From: Thermoleophilales bacterium
GTDB lineage: Bacteria; Actinomycetota; Thermoleophilia; Solirubrobacterales; 70-9
DNA: 56,513 nt
NCBI GenBank assembly: GCA_020636955.1
Contig: JACJWY010000015.1
Span: 1-56,513 of the forward strand
Reading direction: 5' to 3'
Positions 23,167 through 30,930 of this stretch are shown one piece after another. The position numbers were made by a program, and so were the translations under genes. Every line of letters begins with the position of its first letter. Position 1 is the first letter of the stretch. A model generated the notes under the pieces. That model had not been told where the DNA came from, did no database searches, and saw only the letters and a list, made by a program, of their open reading frames with translations.

Positions 23167-23883
23167 CTACTGAACCGCCGAGATCGCCGCCTGTATCTCG
23201 GCCAGGTCGGGGGCGTCCTGGACGATTTCGGTACCGCCCGGCCCGTTTACGACGACCGCCGGTTCATCCCGGATCTTCAGGTCGATCGCAATCTGGTCCT
23301 GGGCCTGGAGTTCGGCGTTCATTGCGCTTCCTTCCTCCAGGCCGGTCTCGAAGTCCTGCTTCCACTCGTCGATGTCGAGGTACTCGATCGACTCGGCGAG
23401 GCGGGTCAGGAAGTCATCGTCGAGTCCCTGCTCCTTGGCCAGATCCTGGTTGCGAAACATCAGGTATGCGTATTGCCAGCCGTAACCCTGGTTTTGCGCC
23501 GCCTGGATCCCGTAAAAGCTCCGTTCGGTCGCGTTCCGGGTCAGTGACCGGTTCCGGTAGAGCAGCTTCAGGCTTCCGTCCCGGACCGGACCATTGACCA
23601 GGGCGGGGATGGTGTCGAGAAACTGGTCCCGGTAGGTGGCGCTTTGGGCGTCGAGGAATACCTGCATCTGGACCGGGGCGTCATCCGATCCCAGCCGGTC
23701 GTCAAGCTGGCGTACCCCGCCGAAGATCTCCCTCATGTCCTGGGCTCCCTCGATGTTCTCGTATTCGTTGCTGGCCTTGCGAGTGGCCATGCCGACCAGC
23801 GCGATCAGCAGGGCGCCGACTGCCACGGCGAGGATGATCAGCGTCCGGTATTGACCGGGCCGACGCTGCCTGAGGATGCTCAT
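23167..23883 (-). CDS. DsbA/thioredoxin-like membrane-anchored protein lacking the CxxC motif
   Basis: The protein is 238 residues. A cytoplasmic basic N-terminus (SILRQRRPGQYR) is followed by one membrane helix (about 14-33), then a soluble domain resembling DsbA/thioredoxin_4 proteins: GSDDAPVQMQVFLDAQSATYRDQF, an inserted helical region, and DEPAVVVNGPGGTE near the C-terminus. Family enzymes have CxxC directly after the first strand; here it reads AQSATY, so no redox-active cysteine remains and an oxidoreductase role is unlikely. It might act as a chaperone or binding subunit. It follows the 89-residue gene by 1 nt. The fold call is by pattern only. Confidence 0.65.
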   Translation of the reverse strand: MSILRQRRPGQYRTLIILAVAVGALLIALVGMATRKASNEYENIEGAQDMREIFGGVRQLDDRLGSDDAPVQMQVFLDAQSATYRDQFLDTIPALVNGPVRDGSLKLLYRNRSLTRNATERSFYGIQAAQNQGYGWQYAYLMFRNQDLAKEQGLDDDFLTRLAESIEYLDIDEWKQDFETGLEEGSAMNAELQAQDQIAIDLKIRDEPAVVVNGPGGTEIVQDAPDLAEIQAAISAVQ

Positions 23884-23884
23884 T

Positions 23885-24154
23885 TCAACCAGTGACCGAC
23901 TTGTAGTACCGCACCGCGAGGCCGGTCAGGAGCGTCTTGAACGCTTCCTCCAGCCCGATTCCTTCCTCCTCGGAGAAGCGGACGAGGCCCTTTTCTTCGA
24001 TCGCGACGCTGCGATCGATCAGCTCATCGATCAGCTCCGGATTTCGATCGGAGAAATAGGCACCCATCGAGTAGAGATCGGTGTCCATCAGCGACTCGAT
24101 GAAGGCGTCGCCGGGCGCAGCCACTTCTGTGTCGGGCTTCTGGGCCACGAGCAC
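23885..24154 (-). CDS. Small protein of unknown function
   Basis: An 89-residue acidic soluble protein (MLVAQKPDTEVAAPGD) predicted to be mostly helical, with no signal, membrane segment or recognised domain. The ATG at 24154 overlaps nothing upstream. Its stop is separated by a single nucleotide from the start of the DsbA-like gene, so translation is probably coupled. The segment YSMGAYFSDRNPELIDELIDR might be an interaction helix; I cannot assign a family. Confidence 0.6.
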   Translation of the reverse strand: MLVAQKPDTEVAAPGDAFIESLMDTDLYSMGAYFSDRNPELIDELIDRSVAIEEKGLVRFSEEEGIGLEEAFKTLLTGLAVRYYKSVTG

Positions 24155-24214
24155 ATGTTAGGGACAGTCGGGCCCCGGAATGGGGCCGGGGCGCCGCACT
24201 TATATGGTGGAGCC

Positions 24215-24976
24215 GTGGCCAGCCGCGACGAGATCATCGCTTTCTGCGACGAGTTGCTAGACATCGACAGCTTCGGCGACTACGGTCCGAACGGCCTCCA
24301 GGTGCCGGGAAAGGCCGAAGTCGGCCGGGTTGCCACCGCTGTTTCAGCCCATCTTGCGTCGATCGAGGCCGCGGTCGAGTCGGGGGCCGATCTGCTTCTC
24401 ACCCATCACGGGCTGTTCTGGGATTTCCACCCCAGAGCCCTGACCGAGGCGATGGCAAAACGACTTCGCCTCGCGCTCGAATCCGGTCTGAGCGTGGCTG
24501 GCTACCACCTGCCGCTGGACGGGCATCCGGAGATCGGCAACAACGCCCTGATCGTCCGGCAGCTCGGATTCGAACCGGTCGCGGGCGAGATCGGCGAGGC
24601 GAAAGGGCGACACATCGGCAAGGTCGGCCGGCGCGAAGAGCCGATCCCGGCGACCGAACTGTTCGAGCTGGTGGCCCGCGAACTCGAACGGGAACCCCTG
24701 GTCTTTCCCGAAGGTCCGGAAACGGTGTCGACGATCGGAGTTGTGACCGGGGCCGGTGCCTCCGACATCCACGAAGCGATCGCGCTCGGGCTCGATGTCT
24801 ACCTGACCGGCGAACCCTCCGAGCATGTGATGGCCGATGCCGCCGAGGGCGGGATCCACTTCATCGCTGCCGGCCACTACGCAACCGAAATCTGCGGGAT
24901 CACCGGACTCGGTGACCTGGTCGCGCGGCGCTTCGAAGTCGAACATGAATTCCTCGATCTGCCCAATCCGATCTGA
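24215..24976 (+). CDS. Nif3-like dinuclear metal centre protein (YbgI/YqfO family)
   Basis: The protein is 253 residues from GTG 24215, with a GGTGGAG motif just upstream. The frame continues open before it, antisense to the 89-residue gene. Family motifs are present: FGDYGPNGLQVPG near the N-terminus, LLLTHHGLFWDF with two metal-binding His residues, GYHLPLDGHPEIGNN, and the C-terminal DVYLTGEPSEHVMADA and AAGHYATEICGI containing the remaining His and Glu ligands. These proteins form hexameric rings with di-iron or di-zinc sites and have been linked to GTP cyclohydrolase I-type folds; the true activity is unsettled. It is cytoplasmic. The next gene follows by 61 nt on the same strand. Confidence 0.9.
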   Translation: MASRDEIIAFCDELLDIDSFGDYGPNGLQVPGKAEVGRVATAVSAHLASIEAAVESGADLLLTHHGLFWDFHPRALTEAMAKRLRLALESGLSVAGYHLPLDGHPEIGNNALIVRQLGFEPVAGEIGEAKGRHIGKVGRREEPIPATELFELVARELEREPLVFPEGPETVSTIGVVTGAGASDIHEAIALGLDVYLTGEPSEHVMADAAEGGIHFIAAGHYATEICGITGLGDLVARRFEVEHEFLDLPNPI

Positions 24977-25037
24977 TGTGGCAGGATCAATCGATCGAAT
25001 TGCCCTGCGACGCCACATAGCCACCCAGGAGAGAGAG

Positions 25038-26834
25038 TTGTCAGACACCTACAAGCCGACGAATCGTTCCCGGACCTTGGCCGACCTGCTGCCGAATTCA
25101 GCGGCCGCCCATGGAGCCGACGGTGCCTTCCTCTTCAAGAACGATGCCGGCGTCTGGGAAGAATCCTCTTACGACCAGGTAGTTGCCGAGGTCCAGGCGC
25201 TGACTCTTGGTCTCCGGTCTCTTGGTATCCAGCGCGGCGACAAGGTGGCGATCCTCGGCAACACCCGGCCCGAGTGGTCGCTCTTCGATTTCGCCGCGAT
25301 GAGCGCGGGCGCCACCGTGGTGCCGATCTACCAGAGCAACTCGCCCTCCGAATGCCAGTACGTTCTTGAGCATTCCGAGGCCCGGGCGGTAGTCGTCGAG
25401 GACGAAGACCAGCTTGCGAAGATCCGGGAGATCAGGGATTCGCTTCCCGCCCTCGAGCACGTGGTGCTGATGATCGGCGAGGCCGAAGGCGCGATCAGCA
25501 CGGACGAGATCCGCAAGCGCGGTGAAGCCGGCAGCCCCGCCGATTACAAGGCCAGTTACGAGGCGGTTGAACCGGACGATCTCTGCAAGATCGTCTACAC
25601 CTCCGGCACCACCGGGCCTCCGAAGGGCTGCATGATCTCCCATGGCAACTACCGGGCGATGCTCGACATGGCCGACACGGCCAACATCATCGAAGAGGGC
25701 GAGACCAGTTACCTCTTCCTCCCCCTCGCCCATGTGTTCGCGCTGCTGATCCAGTACGGGATGATCGACATCGGCGGCCGGATCGCCTACTGGGAACGGG
25801 ACCAGCTGAAGATCGTCCCCAACCTGGTCGAGGTCAAGCCCGAGTCCTTCCCGTCGGTTCCCCGGATCTTCGAGAAGGTGCATGACACTGCTGTTGCGGC
25901 CGCCGAAGCCGAGGGTGGCCTGAAGTCGGCCATTTTCCGCTGGGCCTTCCGGGTCGGCAAGCGTTACCGCAAGCTCGAATCGGAAGGAAAGAAGCCCGGT
26001 TTCCTGCTGAAGAAGCAGTTCAACTTCGCCGACAAGGCCGTCTTCTCCAAGGTTCGTGACATTTTCGGCGGCAACCTCCGGGTTGCGATCAGCGGCGCCG
26101 CCCCGATCGATCCGGAGATCCTCCGCTTCTACCAGGCGGCCGGTGTGCCCCTTTTCGAGGCCTGGGGAATGACCGAAACCTCGACTGGCGGCACCACCAA
26201 CATGCCGGGGGCGAACCGGATCGGCACGGTCGGCCGACCGGTCGACGGTGTTCAGCTGAAGGTGGCCGAGGACGGGGAGCTCCTGATGAAGGGCGACAAC
26301 GTTTTCAAGGGCTACTACAAGAACCCGGAGGCGACCGCCGAGACGATCACCGACGGCTGGCTCCACACCGGCGACATCGCCTCGATCGACGGGGACGGTT
26401 ACGTCTCGATCATCGGCCGCAAGAAGGAGATCATCATCACCGCCGGCGGCAAGAACATCACCCCGGTTAACATCGAACAGGAAGTCAAGCGCCACCCGCT
26501 GGTCTCCCAGTGCGTGGTGATCGGAGACCGGCGCCCCTATCTGATCGCCCTGATCACACTTGACCAGGAGGCTCTGACCCGGTTCGCAGCCGAGCAGGGG
26601 ATGCTCGACGAGCCCTCAGCGATGATCAACAGCCCGCTGGTCCGGGAAGAGCTGGAGAAGCAGATCGAAGAGGTAAACAAGAACTTCGCCCGGGTCGAGC
26701 AGATCAAGCGCTTCCACATCCTGCCGAACGACCTGAGCCAGGAAGGCGGCGAGCTCACCCCGACCCTGAAGATCAAGCGGCCGGTGATCGCCACCAAGTA
26801 CGAGAAGGAAATCGACGAGCTCTACGCCTCGTAG
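25038..26834 (+). CDS. Long-chain fatty acyl-CoA ligase (AMP-dependent synthetase)
   Basis: The protein is 598 residues from TTG 25038, preceded by AGGAGAGAG. The AMP-binding signature YTSGTTGPPKGCMISH (near 190), the A5-type LFEAWGMTETSTGG (near 375), the hinge GWLHTGDIASIDGDGYVSI and the C-terminal RKKEIIITAGGKNITP are all present. The residue order and a long insertion (VGKRYRKLESEGKKPGFLLK) match long-chain acyl-CoA synthetases (FACS/FadD15-like), which activate fatty acids with ATP and CoA. It has no signal and is probably peripheral to the membrane. Whether it is co-transcribed with the Nif3-like gene is unclear. Its end merges into a degenerate tandem repeat. Confidence 0.92.
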   Translation: MSDTYKPTNRSRTLADLLPNSAAAHGADGAFLFKNDAGVWEESSYDQVVAEVQALTLGLRSLGIQRGDKVAILGNTRPEWSLFDFAAMSAGATVVPIYQSNSPSECQYVLEHSEARAVVVEDEDQLAKIREIRDSLPALEHVVLMIGEAEGAISTDEIRKRGEAGSPADYKASYEAVEPDDLCKIVYTSGTTGPPKGCMISHGNYRAMLDMADTANIIEEGETSYLFLPLAHVFALLIQYGMIDIGGRIAYWERDQLKIVPNLVEVKPESFPSVPRIFEKVHDTAVAAAEAEGGLKSAIFRWAFRVGKRYRKLESEGKKPGFLLKKQFNFADKAVFSKVRDIFGGNLRVAISGAAPIDPEILRFYQAAGVPLFEAWGMTETSTGGTTNMPGANRIGTVGRPVDGVQLKVAEDGELLMKGDNVFKGYYKNPEATAETITDGWLHTGDIASIDGDGYVSIIGRKKEIIITAGGKNITPVNIEQEVKRHPLVSQCVVIGDRRPYLIALITLDQEALTRFAAEQGMLDEPSAMINSPLVREELEKQIEEVNKNFARVEQIKRFHILPNDLSQEGGELTPTLKIKRPVIATKYEKEIDELYAS

Positions 26835-26902
26835 GTTCTCGCCCCACGCCTCGTCGATTCTCGCCGCGCCTCGCGGGTTCACGTCACGCCTCGTGGGGAC
26901 TG
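26824..26902. repeat. Degenerate tandem repeat of about 20 bp at the acyl-CoA ligase 3' end
   Basis: Four imperfect copies of a unit like ACGCCTCGTxGxTTCTCGCC start near 26824, 26846, 26867 and 26885. The first copy contains the stop codon of the ligase gene. The interval 26835-27209 has no credible gene; it holds this repeat, the dispersed repeat copy 2, and two hairpins. Confidence 0.5.
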
Positions 26903-26979
26903 GTGGTCACGCCGTGGGGGTTGGCATGCATCCCCGGGACCGGGACCGGGACCGGTGTCAGGTGAAGAACCGCGAGATC

Positions 26980-27060
26980 CCAGTTTGTGCCGGTATGTGG
27001 CACAAAGTGGGCTCTCGCGACGTGCCAACACCACCAACCCCCAGCGGGTCGTGCACAGGG
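26980..27060. repeat. Dispersed intergenic repeat, copy 2
   Basis: The 12-bp stem CCAGTTTGTGCC (26980-26991) and GGCACAAAGTGG (26999-27010) around GGTATGT is identical to copy 1 at 2950. It is followed by TCTCGCGAC, TGCCAACACC and GGGTCGTGCACAGGG (27046-27060), with about 12 extra bases between the last two blocks. Both copies lie in the same orientation in intergenic DNA. Confidence 0.65.
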
Positions 27061-27104
27061 CGCTCCTGCGGGTGGCTGGCGAGGAGGCAAGCGAAGGCGG
27101 TGAA

Positions 27105-27129
27105 GGGGACGTACTTTTCGTACGTTCCC
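27105..27129. terminator. Hairpin, possible bidirectional terminator
   Basis: GGGGACGTAC (27105-27114) and GTACGTTCCC (27120-27129) pair with one G-T wobble around TTTTC. It lies between the convergent acyl-CoA ligase and patatin genes. Confidence 0.4.
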
Positions 27130-27185
27130 GAACCGTCAAGCGACCGACGAAGTCCAGGCGCCCGCAGGTGCGTTCTGGGCGCGTT

Positions 27186-27209
27186 GCCCGGGCCTGGCGG
27201 GGCCCGGGC
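27186..27209 (-). terminator. Terminator of the patatin-like gene
   Basis: GCCCGGGCC (27186-27194) and GGCCCGGGC (27201-27209), a perfect 9-bp stem with a 6-nt loop, abut the stop codon of the patatin gene directly. There is no U-run. Confidence 0.55.
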
Positions 27210-28469
27210 CTAAGAAGTGCCGGTCTGGCGTAGCAGCGCGCCCGTGGTCTGCTCGAAAATGCGGCGCCAGACCGAGGCGTCTGAACCTTCCTGTTCCCTG
27301 ACCTTGCGGACTACGCGCCGCAGGCGGGTGGCGGAGATTTCGATCCCGTGCTTCTCGGTCATTTCGGTGTAGTAGGCGTAATCCTCGGCGAGGCGGGCGG
27401 TTACGGTTTCGAAGCCGTGGGTGGCGATGTCGAGACGGCGCGAGTAGTCCATGATCGAGGTGCCGAACATGAGTTCATCGTCGGGTTCGGGTTCGAAGAG
27501 CAGGATGTCCACCCCGGGGTAGCGTTCCTTCCAGGATTCGACCGCAATCGCGAGCCGCTGGTGGAGAAGGAGCCGGAAGGCCTGGTTGGCGATCGCGGGA
27601 AGGCCCATGTCGGCGATCCGGCGGACCCGGCTGCCCGAAACGGTGGGCAGGCCGACGTTGCGGTCGTTCAGGTAAGGCACCAGCGGGTTGATGACCACGA
27701 TGAATTCGGCACCGCGGTTGACCGCGACGTCCACGTTGGTGGTCGAGTAGATGCCGCCATCGACGAGGGAACGGCCGTTGACTTCGACCGGTTCGTAGAC
27801 GAGTGGCAGGGCGGTCGAGCATTCGACTGCCTTGGAAACGGGGATGCCGGCCCAGTCGCCTTCCTTGTCGCCGAAGACGACCCTTTCGCCGGAGTCGAGG
27901 TCGGTGCCAGTCAGGTAGAGCTCGCGCTGAAGGGCGTCGAAGGAGTCAACGATTCCCTTGGTCGCCAGGGCCTCGCGAACGTAGGCCCCGATCCCGGCGT
28001 TGGAGTACATGCCGGATGGCAGATGTTCGGCCAGGCCGTAGGCGACGTCGATGACGGAGAGGTCACGGAACCTCGGCACCATGCTCTTGACCATTCCCGC
28101 CACGTGGAGTGGCAGGGTGGCGATCCGGCTGGCGTATTCCCCCAGGTTGGGACGCAGGACGGTGTCCTGGCTGATCCGGTCGATCGGGGCGCCTTCCTCG
28201 TCGGTGAGCACTCGCATCATCTCTTCCGGTGTGACCCCGGCGGCAAGCATGCTGCCGATGAAGGATCCCGCGCTGGTGCCGACGTACATGTCGAAGTCGT
28301 TGACCGTCGAATTCACGGCCAGCAGGTCGAGCGCCCTCAGGGTGCCGATCTCGTAAACGCCGCCGGTGAACCCGCCACCGCCGAGAACCAGCGCCGAGCG
28401 GGAGCGTTCCCGCTTTTTCGCATTGCTACGCCGTTTCTGGGAGTCCTCGATATTCACGACTTTGCCCAT
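27210..28469 (-). CDS. Patatin-like phospholipase
   Basis: The protein is 419 residues. The oxyanion-hole loop LVLGGGGFTGG (near 28), the nucleophile elbow GTSAGSFIG (G-x-S-x-G, near 65) and the catalytic-dyad Asp in VDGGIYSTTNVDVA (DGG, near 235) are intact, so it should be an active Ser-Asp lipid acyl hydrolase. The N-terminus is basic (SQKRRSNAKKRERSRS) with no signal peptide, implying cytoplasmic or inner-leaflet action. A C-terminal helical region (about 310-419) lies outside the core. It diverges from the PBP4-type gene with a 71-nt gap; CATAAT lies 9 nt upstream of its ATG and could be the -10 of a near-leaderless promoter. Confidence 0.9.
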   Translation of the reverse strand: MGKVVNIEDSQKRRSNAKKRERSRSALVLGGGGFTGGVYEIGTLRALDLLAVNSTVNDFDMYVGTSAGSFIGSMLAAGVTPEEMMRVLTDEEGAPIDRISQDTVLRPNLGEYASRIATLPLHVAGMVKSMVPRFRDLSVIDVAYGLAEHLPSGMYSNAGIGAYVREALATKGIVDSFDALQRELYLTGTDLDSGERVVFGDKEGDWAGIPVSKAVECSTALPLVYEPVEVNGRSLVDGGIYSTTNVDVAVNRGAEFIVVINPLVPYLNDRNVGLPTVSGSRVRRIADMGLPAIANQAFRLLLHQRLAIAVESWKERYPGVDILLFEPEPDDELMFGTSIMDYSRRLDIATHGFETVTARLAEDYAYYTEMTEKHGIEISATRLRRVVRKVREQEGSDASVWRRIFEQTTGALLRQTGTS

Positions 28470-28540
28470 GCAGCTTCCATTATGTCAGCAATTCATGTCA
28501 CCTTCCGCTACCTTCGGCCTGCGTTTTGTTGCAACATCCG

Positions 28541-29884
28541 ATGAAACATGCCCTCGTGGCCGCCGCTGCCGCCCTCTTTCTGGTCGCTGCAGCTCCCTCG
28601 CAGGCCGCCCCTCCCGAACCACTGCCCAACCCGGACCGACCGGCCGTCACCCCCTTCTTCCGGACTGGCGGGTCAGACGCATCGAGCTCGTCTGCGGCGA
28701 GCGCAAGCGTCGCCCGGGTCTGCCCCACCCTGCGCCGGCTGGCCCGCTCCGGCAACCGGTCGGTTGGCCTGAGGGTGTTGAATCTCGGCACGGGCAAGGA
28801 CATCTGCTCGCTGAACTCGCTGGCGAGGCGTTCGCTGGCTTCCAACAACAAGCTGTTCACCACCTCGACGGTGCTTGACCGCTTCGGGCCCGACAGGGTT
28901 TTCCGGACTCTCGTTTACGCGGCCGGGCCGATCCGGGACGGGATCCTTAAGGGCAACCTCTACCTGAAGGGCGGGGGTGACCCGAGCTTCGGCACCAATG
29001 CCTTCCTCAACAGCTACCTGGCCGGCGAGGGAAGCTCAGTCGAGCGGCTCGCCGCGCAGATCCGGAAGCGGGGAATCCGGCGAATCACAGGCCGGGTCTT
29101 CGGCGACGACACGATTTTCGACCGGCTGAGGGGTGTCGCGGATTCTGGTTATGCGACAAGTCCCTGGATCGGCCCCCTTTCGGGACTTTCCTTCAACGCC
29201 GGTTTCACTTCGGCTTCGCTGACCAGCTTCAGTTCAAACCCGGCCGGACTGGCTGCCCGCACTCTCGCCCGCACGCTCCGGGCCCGCGGGGTGAAGGTGA
29301 GGATCCAGGTCGGGGTGCGCAAGACCCCCGCCCGCTGGATCCGCAAGAAGGGTCTTCTCGCCTGGCAGAACTCCCCGGACATGCCCTGGATGGTCCGGAT
29401 CACCAATCTGAACTCGGTTAATTTCTGGGCCGAGACGCTGCTCAAGGATCTCGGTGCCTACATCCGGGGCAAGGGCACGACGGCCGAGGGAGTTACCGTT
29501 GTCCGCCGGACAATGGCGAGCCTCGGCGTGAAGGTGTGGCCGATCGACGGTTCCGGACTGACCTACGGGAATCGCTCGACTGCCCATGACGTGGTCAAAC
29601 TTCTCTACCGCGCCCGTCGCCAGTCCTGGGGCAGCTCGTTGTTTCAGTCCCTGCCGACGGCTGGCGTTGACGGAACCCTGGCCGACCGGATGCGAGGGTC
29701 GGCCGCGCAGGACAGATGCCACGCCAAGACGGGCACCCTGACCGGAGTTTCCGCCCTTTCCGGCTACTGCTTCAACCTGTCGGGAAAGCGGTTCGCCTTC
29801 TCGATCCTGATGAACGGCGTCTGGAACCTGGATCGTGCCCACCGGGCCCAGGACCGGATTGCCGCCCTGATCGCCCGGCTCTGA
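28541..29884 (+). CDS. dacB: D-alanyl-D-alanine carboxypeptidase/endopeptidase, PBP4 (peptidase S13) type
   Basis: The protein is 447 residues from ATG 28541 (MKHALVAAAAALFLVAAAP), a clear Sec signal. The three penicillin-binding motifs are present: S-x-x-K as SNNK (ASNNKLFT), S-x-N as SVN (NLNSVNFWAE), and KTG as AKTGTLTGVSAL. The long inserted domain between the first two motifs (about 110-275) is characteristic of class C/PBP4 enzymes. It trims or cuts peptidoglycan stem peptides outside the membrane. TTG 28526 is a possible earlier start but adds only five residues. The gene stands alone between divergent and convergent neighbours. Confidence 0.9.
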   Translation: MKHALVAAAAALFLVAAAPSQAAPPEPLPNPDRPAVTPFFRTGGSDASSSSAASASVARVCPTLRRLARSGNRSVGLRVLNLGTGKDICSLNSLARRSLASNNKLFTTSTVLDRFGPDRVFRTLVYAAGPIRDGILKGNLYLKGGGDPSFGTNAFLNSYLAGEGSSVERLAAQIRKRGIRRITGRVFGDDTIFDRLRGVADSGYATSPWIGPLSGLSFNAGFTSASLTSFSSNPAGLAARTLARTLRARGVKVRIQVGVRKTPARWIRKKGLLAWQNSPDMPWMVRITNLNSVNFWAETLLKDLGAYIRGKGTTAEGVTVVRRTMASLGVKVWPIDGSGLTYGNRSTAHDVVKLLYRARRQSWGSSLFQSLPTAGVDGTLADRMRGSAAQDRCHAKTGTLTGVSALSGYCFNLSGKRFAFSILMNGVWNLDRAHRAQDRIAALIARL

Positions 29885-29937
29885 TCAAGCGGCTCTGACC
29901 AACGCGGCCGGGACCTCCCTCGCCGGCCCCGGCCGAA

Positions 29938-29985
29938 ACCCGCGGGGTTGCTGCTTGCTGGACCCGCGGGGTTGCTGCCTGCCTC
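29938..29985. repeat. 24-bp tandem duplication between dacB and a PD40 gene
   Basis: Two adjacent copies with period 24 begin at 29938 and 29962, each starting ACCCGCGGGGTTGCTGC. They differ in their last bases. The short interval is otherwise empty. Confidence 0.6.
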
Positions 29986-29994
29986 GCCGGGTTC

Positions 29995-30921
29995 TTACTT
30001 GCGAAGCCACTGCTGGACTTCGGCGTACCGGGCCGGCGCCTTGATATATCTGACCTTGCCGGTCTTGAGGGTGAGGATGCCGATCTTCCGGTCCTCGTCG
30101 GTGCCCTGGGTGAAGGCGATCTGCTTGCCGTCCGGGGAGAAGTGCGGGGCGATGTTGACCGCGCCGGTATGGGTCAGGCGCTTGACCCCCTTGCCGTCCA
30201 GTCGCGATTTCACGACTTCCCAACCATCTCCGAATTGCGCCGTGTAGGCGAGCCACTTGCCGTCCGGGGAGAAGGCCGGGCTGAGCGCCGAGGCCTTGGT
30301 CGCGACCGTGTGGCTCTTGCCGCTGCGGGTATCGAGCAGCCTGATCCGGGTCGGCACTTCATCGCCTCCCCGGCTGTAGGCAAGATATCGGCCGTTCGGC
30401 GAGACATCGGAAAGCCCCCAGTCCATCTTTGTGTCGACCTTGAACGAGGTGGTCTTCCTGGTCTTCAGCGAATACCGCTTCAGATGCCAGAAAACGCCGG
30501 AGCTGAGGAGGTACTTCTTCGAGAAGTAGATCGACTTGCCGTCCGGAGAGAAAACCGGCTCCTGATTGATCACGTCGTCTTCCGGGGCCGTGATCGCCTT
30601 TGCCTTCAGCGGATTGGAGAAGGGTCCAAGCATCATCTGGTATCCGGGATATACCGAATAGACGATCTGCTTTCCGTTCGGGGAGACCGCCGGATCCGAA
30701 TATGACTGATCGAGGGCGCCGAGCAGTTCCTTCGACTTGCCAGCCGTGGTCTCGGTGAAGACATGGCCGGTGCTGCCGTTGATGCCGCCCTGGAGGTAAC
30801 CGGATACGAGCAGTAAGCCGTTCTTGCCCGGAACGGTTGCCGAGGCGCCGGCTACGGTGACGGCTAGCGTCGTGAAGGCCGCCAGCAGCAGGGCCTTCAG
30901 CACTCCTCCCTTGAAACTCAT
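29995..30921 (-). CDS. Secreted PD40/TolB-like beta-propeller protein
   Basis: The protein is 308 residues. A signal peptide (about 1-28, KALLLAAFTTLAVTVAGASA) leads directly into PD40 blades: VSPNGKQIVYS, FSPDGKSIYFS, VSPNGRYLAYS, FSPDGKWLAYT, FSPDGKQIAFT. Unlike the three paralogues at 17.7-22.9 kb it stops after the propeller and lacks the cysteine-patterned C-terminal domain. It is probably a periplasmic or surface binding scaffold. Its start lies 9 nt beyond the ligA stop, on the same strand, so it may be the last gene of the truA-surE-ligA transcript. Confidence 0.82.
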   Translation of the reverse strand: MSFKGGVLKALLLAAFTTLAVTVAGASATVPGKNGLLLVSGYLQGGINGSTGHVFTETTAGKSKELLGALDQSYSDPAVSPNGKQIVYSVYPGYQMMLGPFSNPLKAKAITAPEDDVINQEPVFSPDGKSIYFSKKYLLSSGVFWHLKRYSLKTRKTTSFKVDTKMDWGLSDVSPNGRYLAYSRGGDEVPTRIRLLDTRSGKSHTVATKASALSPAFSPDGKWLAYTAQFGDGWEVVKSRLDGKGVKRLTHTGAVNIAPHFSPDGKQIAFTQGTDEDRKIGILTLKTGKVRYIKAPARYAEVQQWLRK

Positions 30922-30930
30922 GCGCCCAGC

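Noticed and set aside
25098..26495. Minus-strand frame of 465 codons opposite the acyl-CoA ligase
   Set aside because: The plus-strand ligase has all AMP-binding motifs; the reverse frame has no recognisable feature.
26879..27213. Small open frames in the intergenic region
   Set aside because: Overlapping frames on both strands, all crossing the dispersed repeat; the same peptide fragments appear opposite 2950-3018 because the DNA repeat is shared, not because of a gene.
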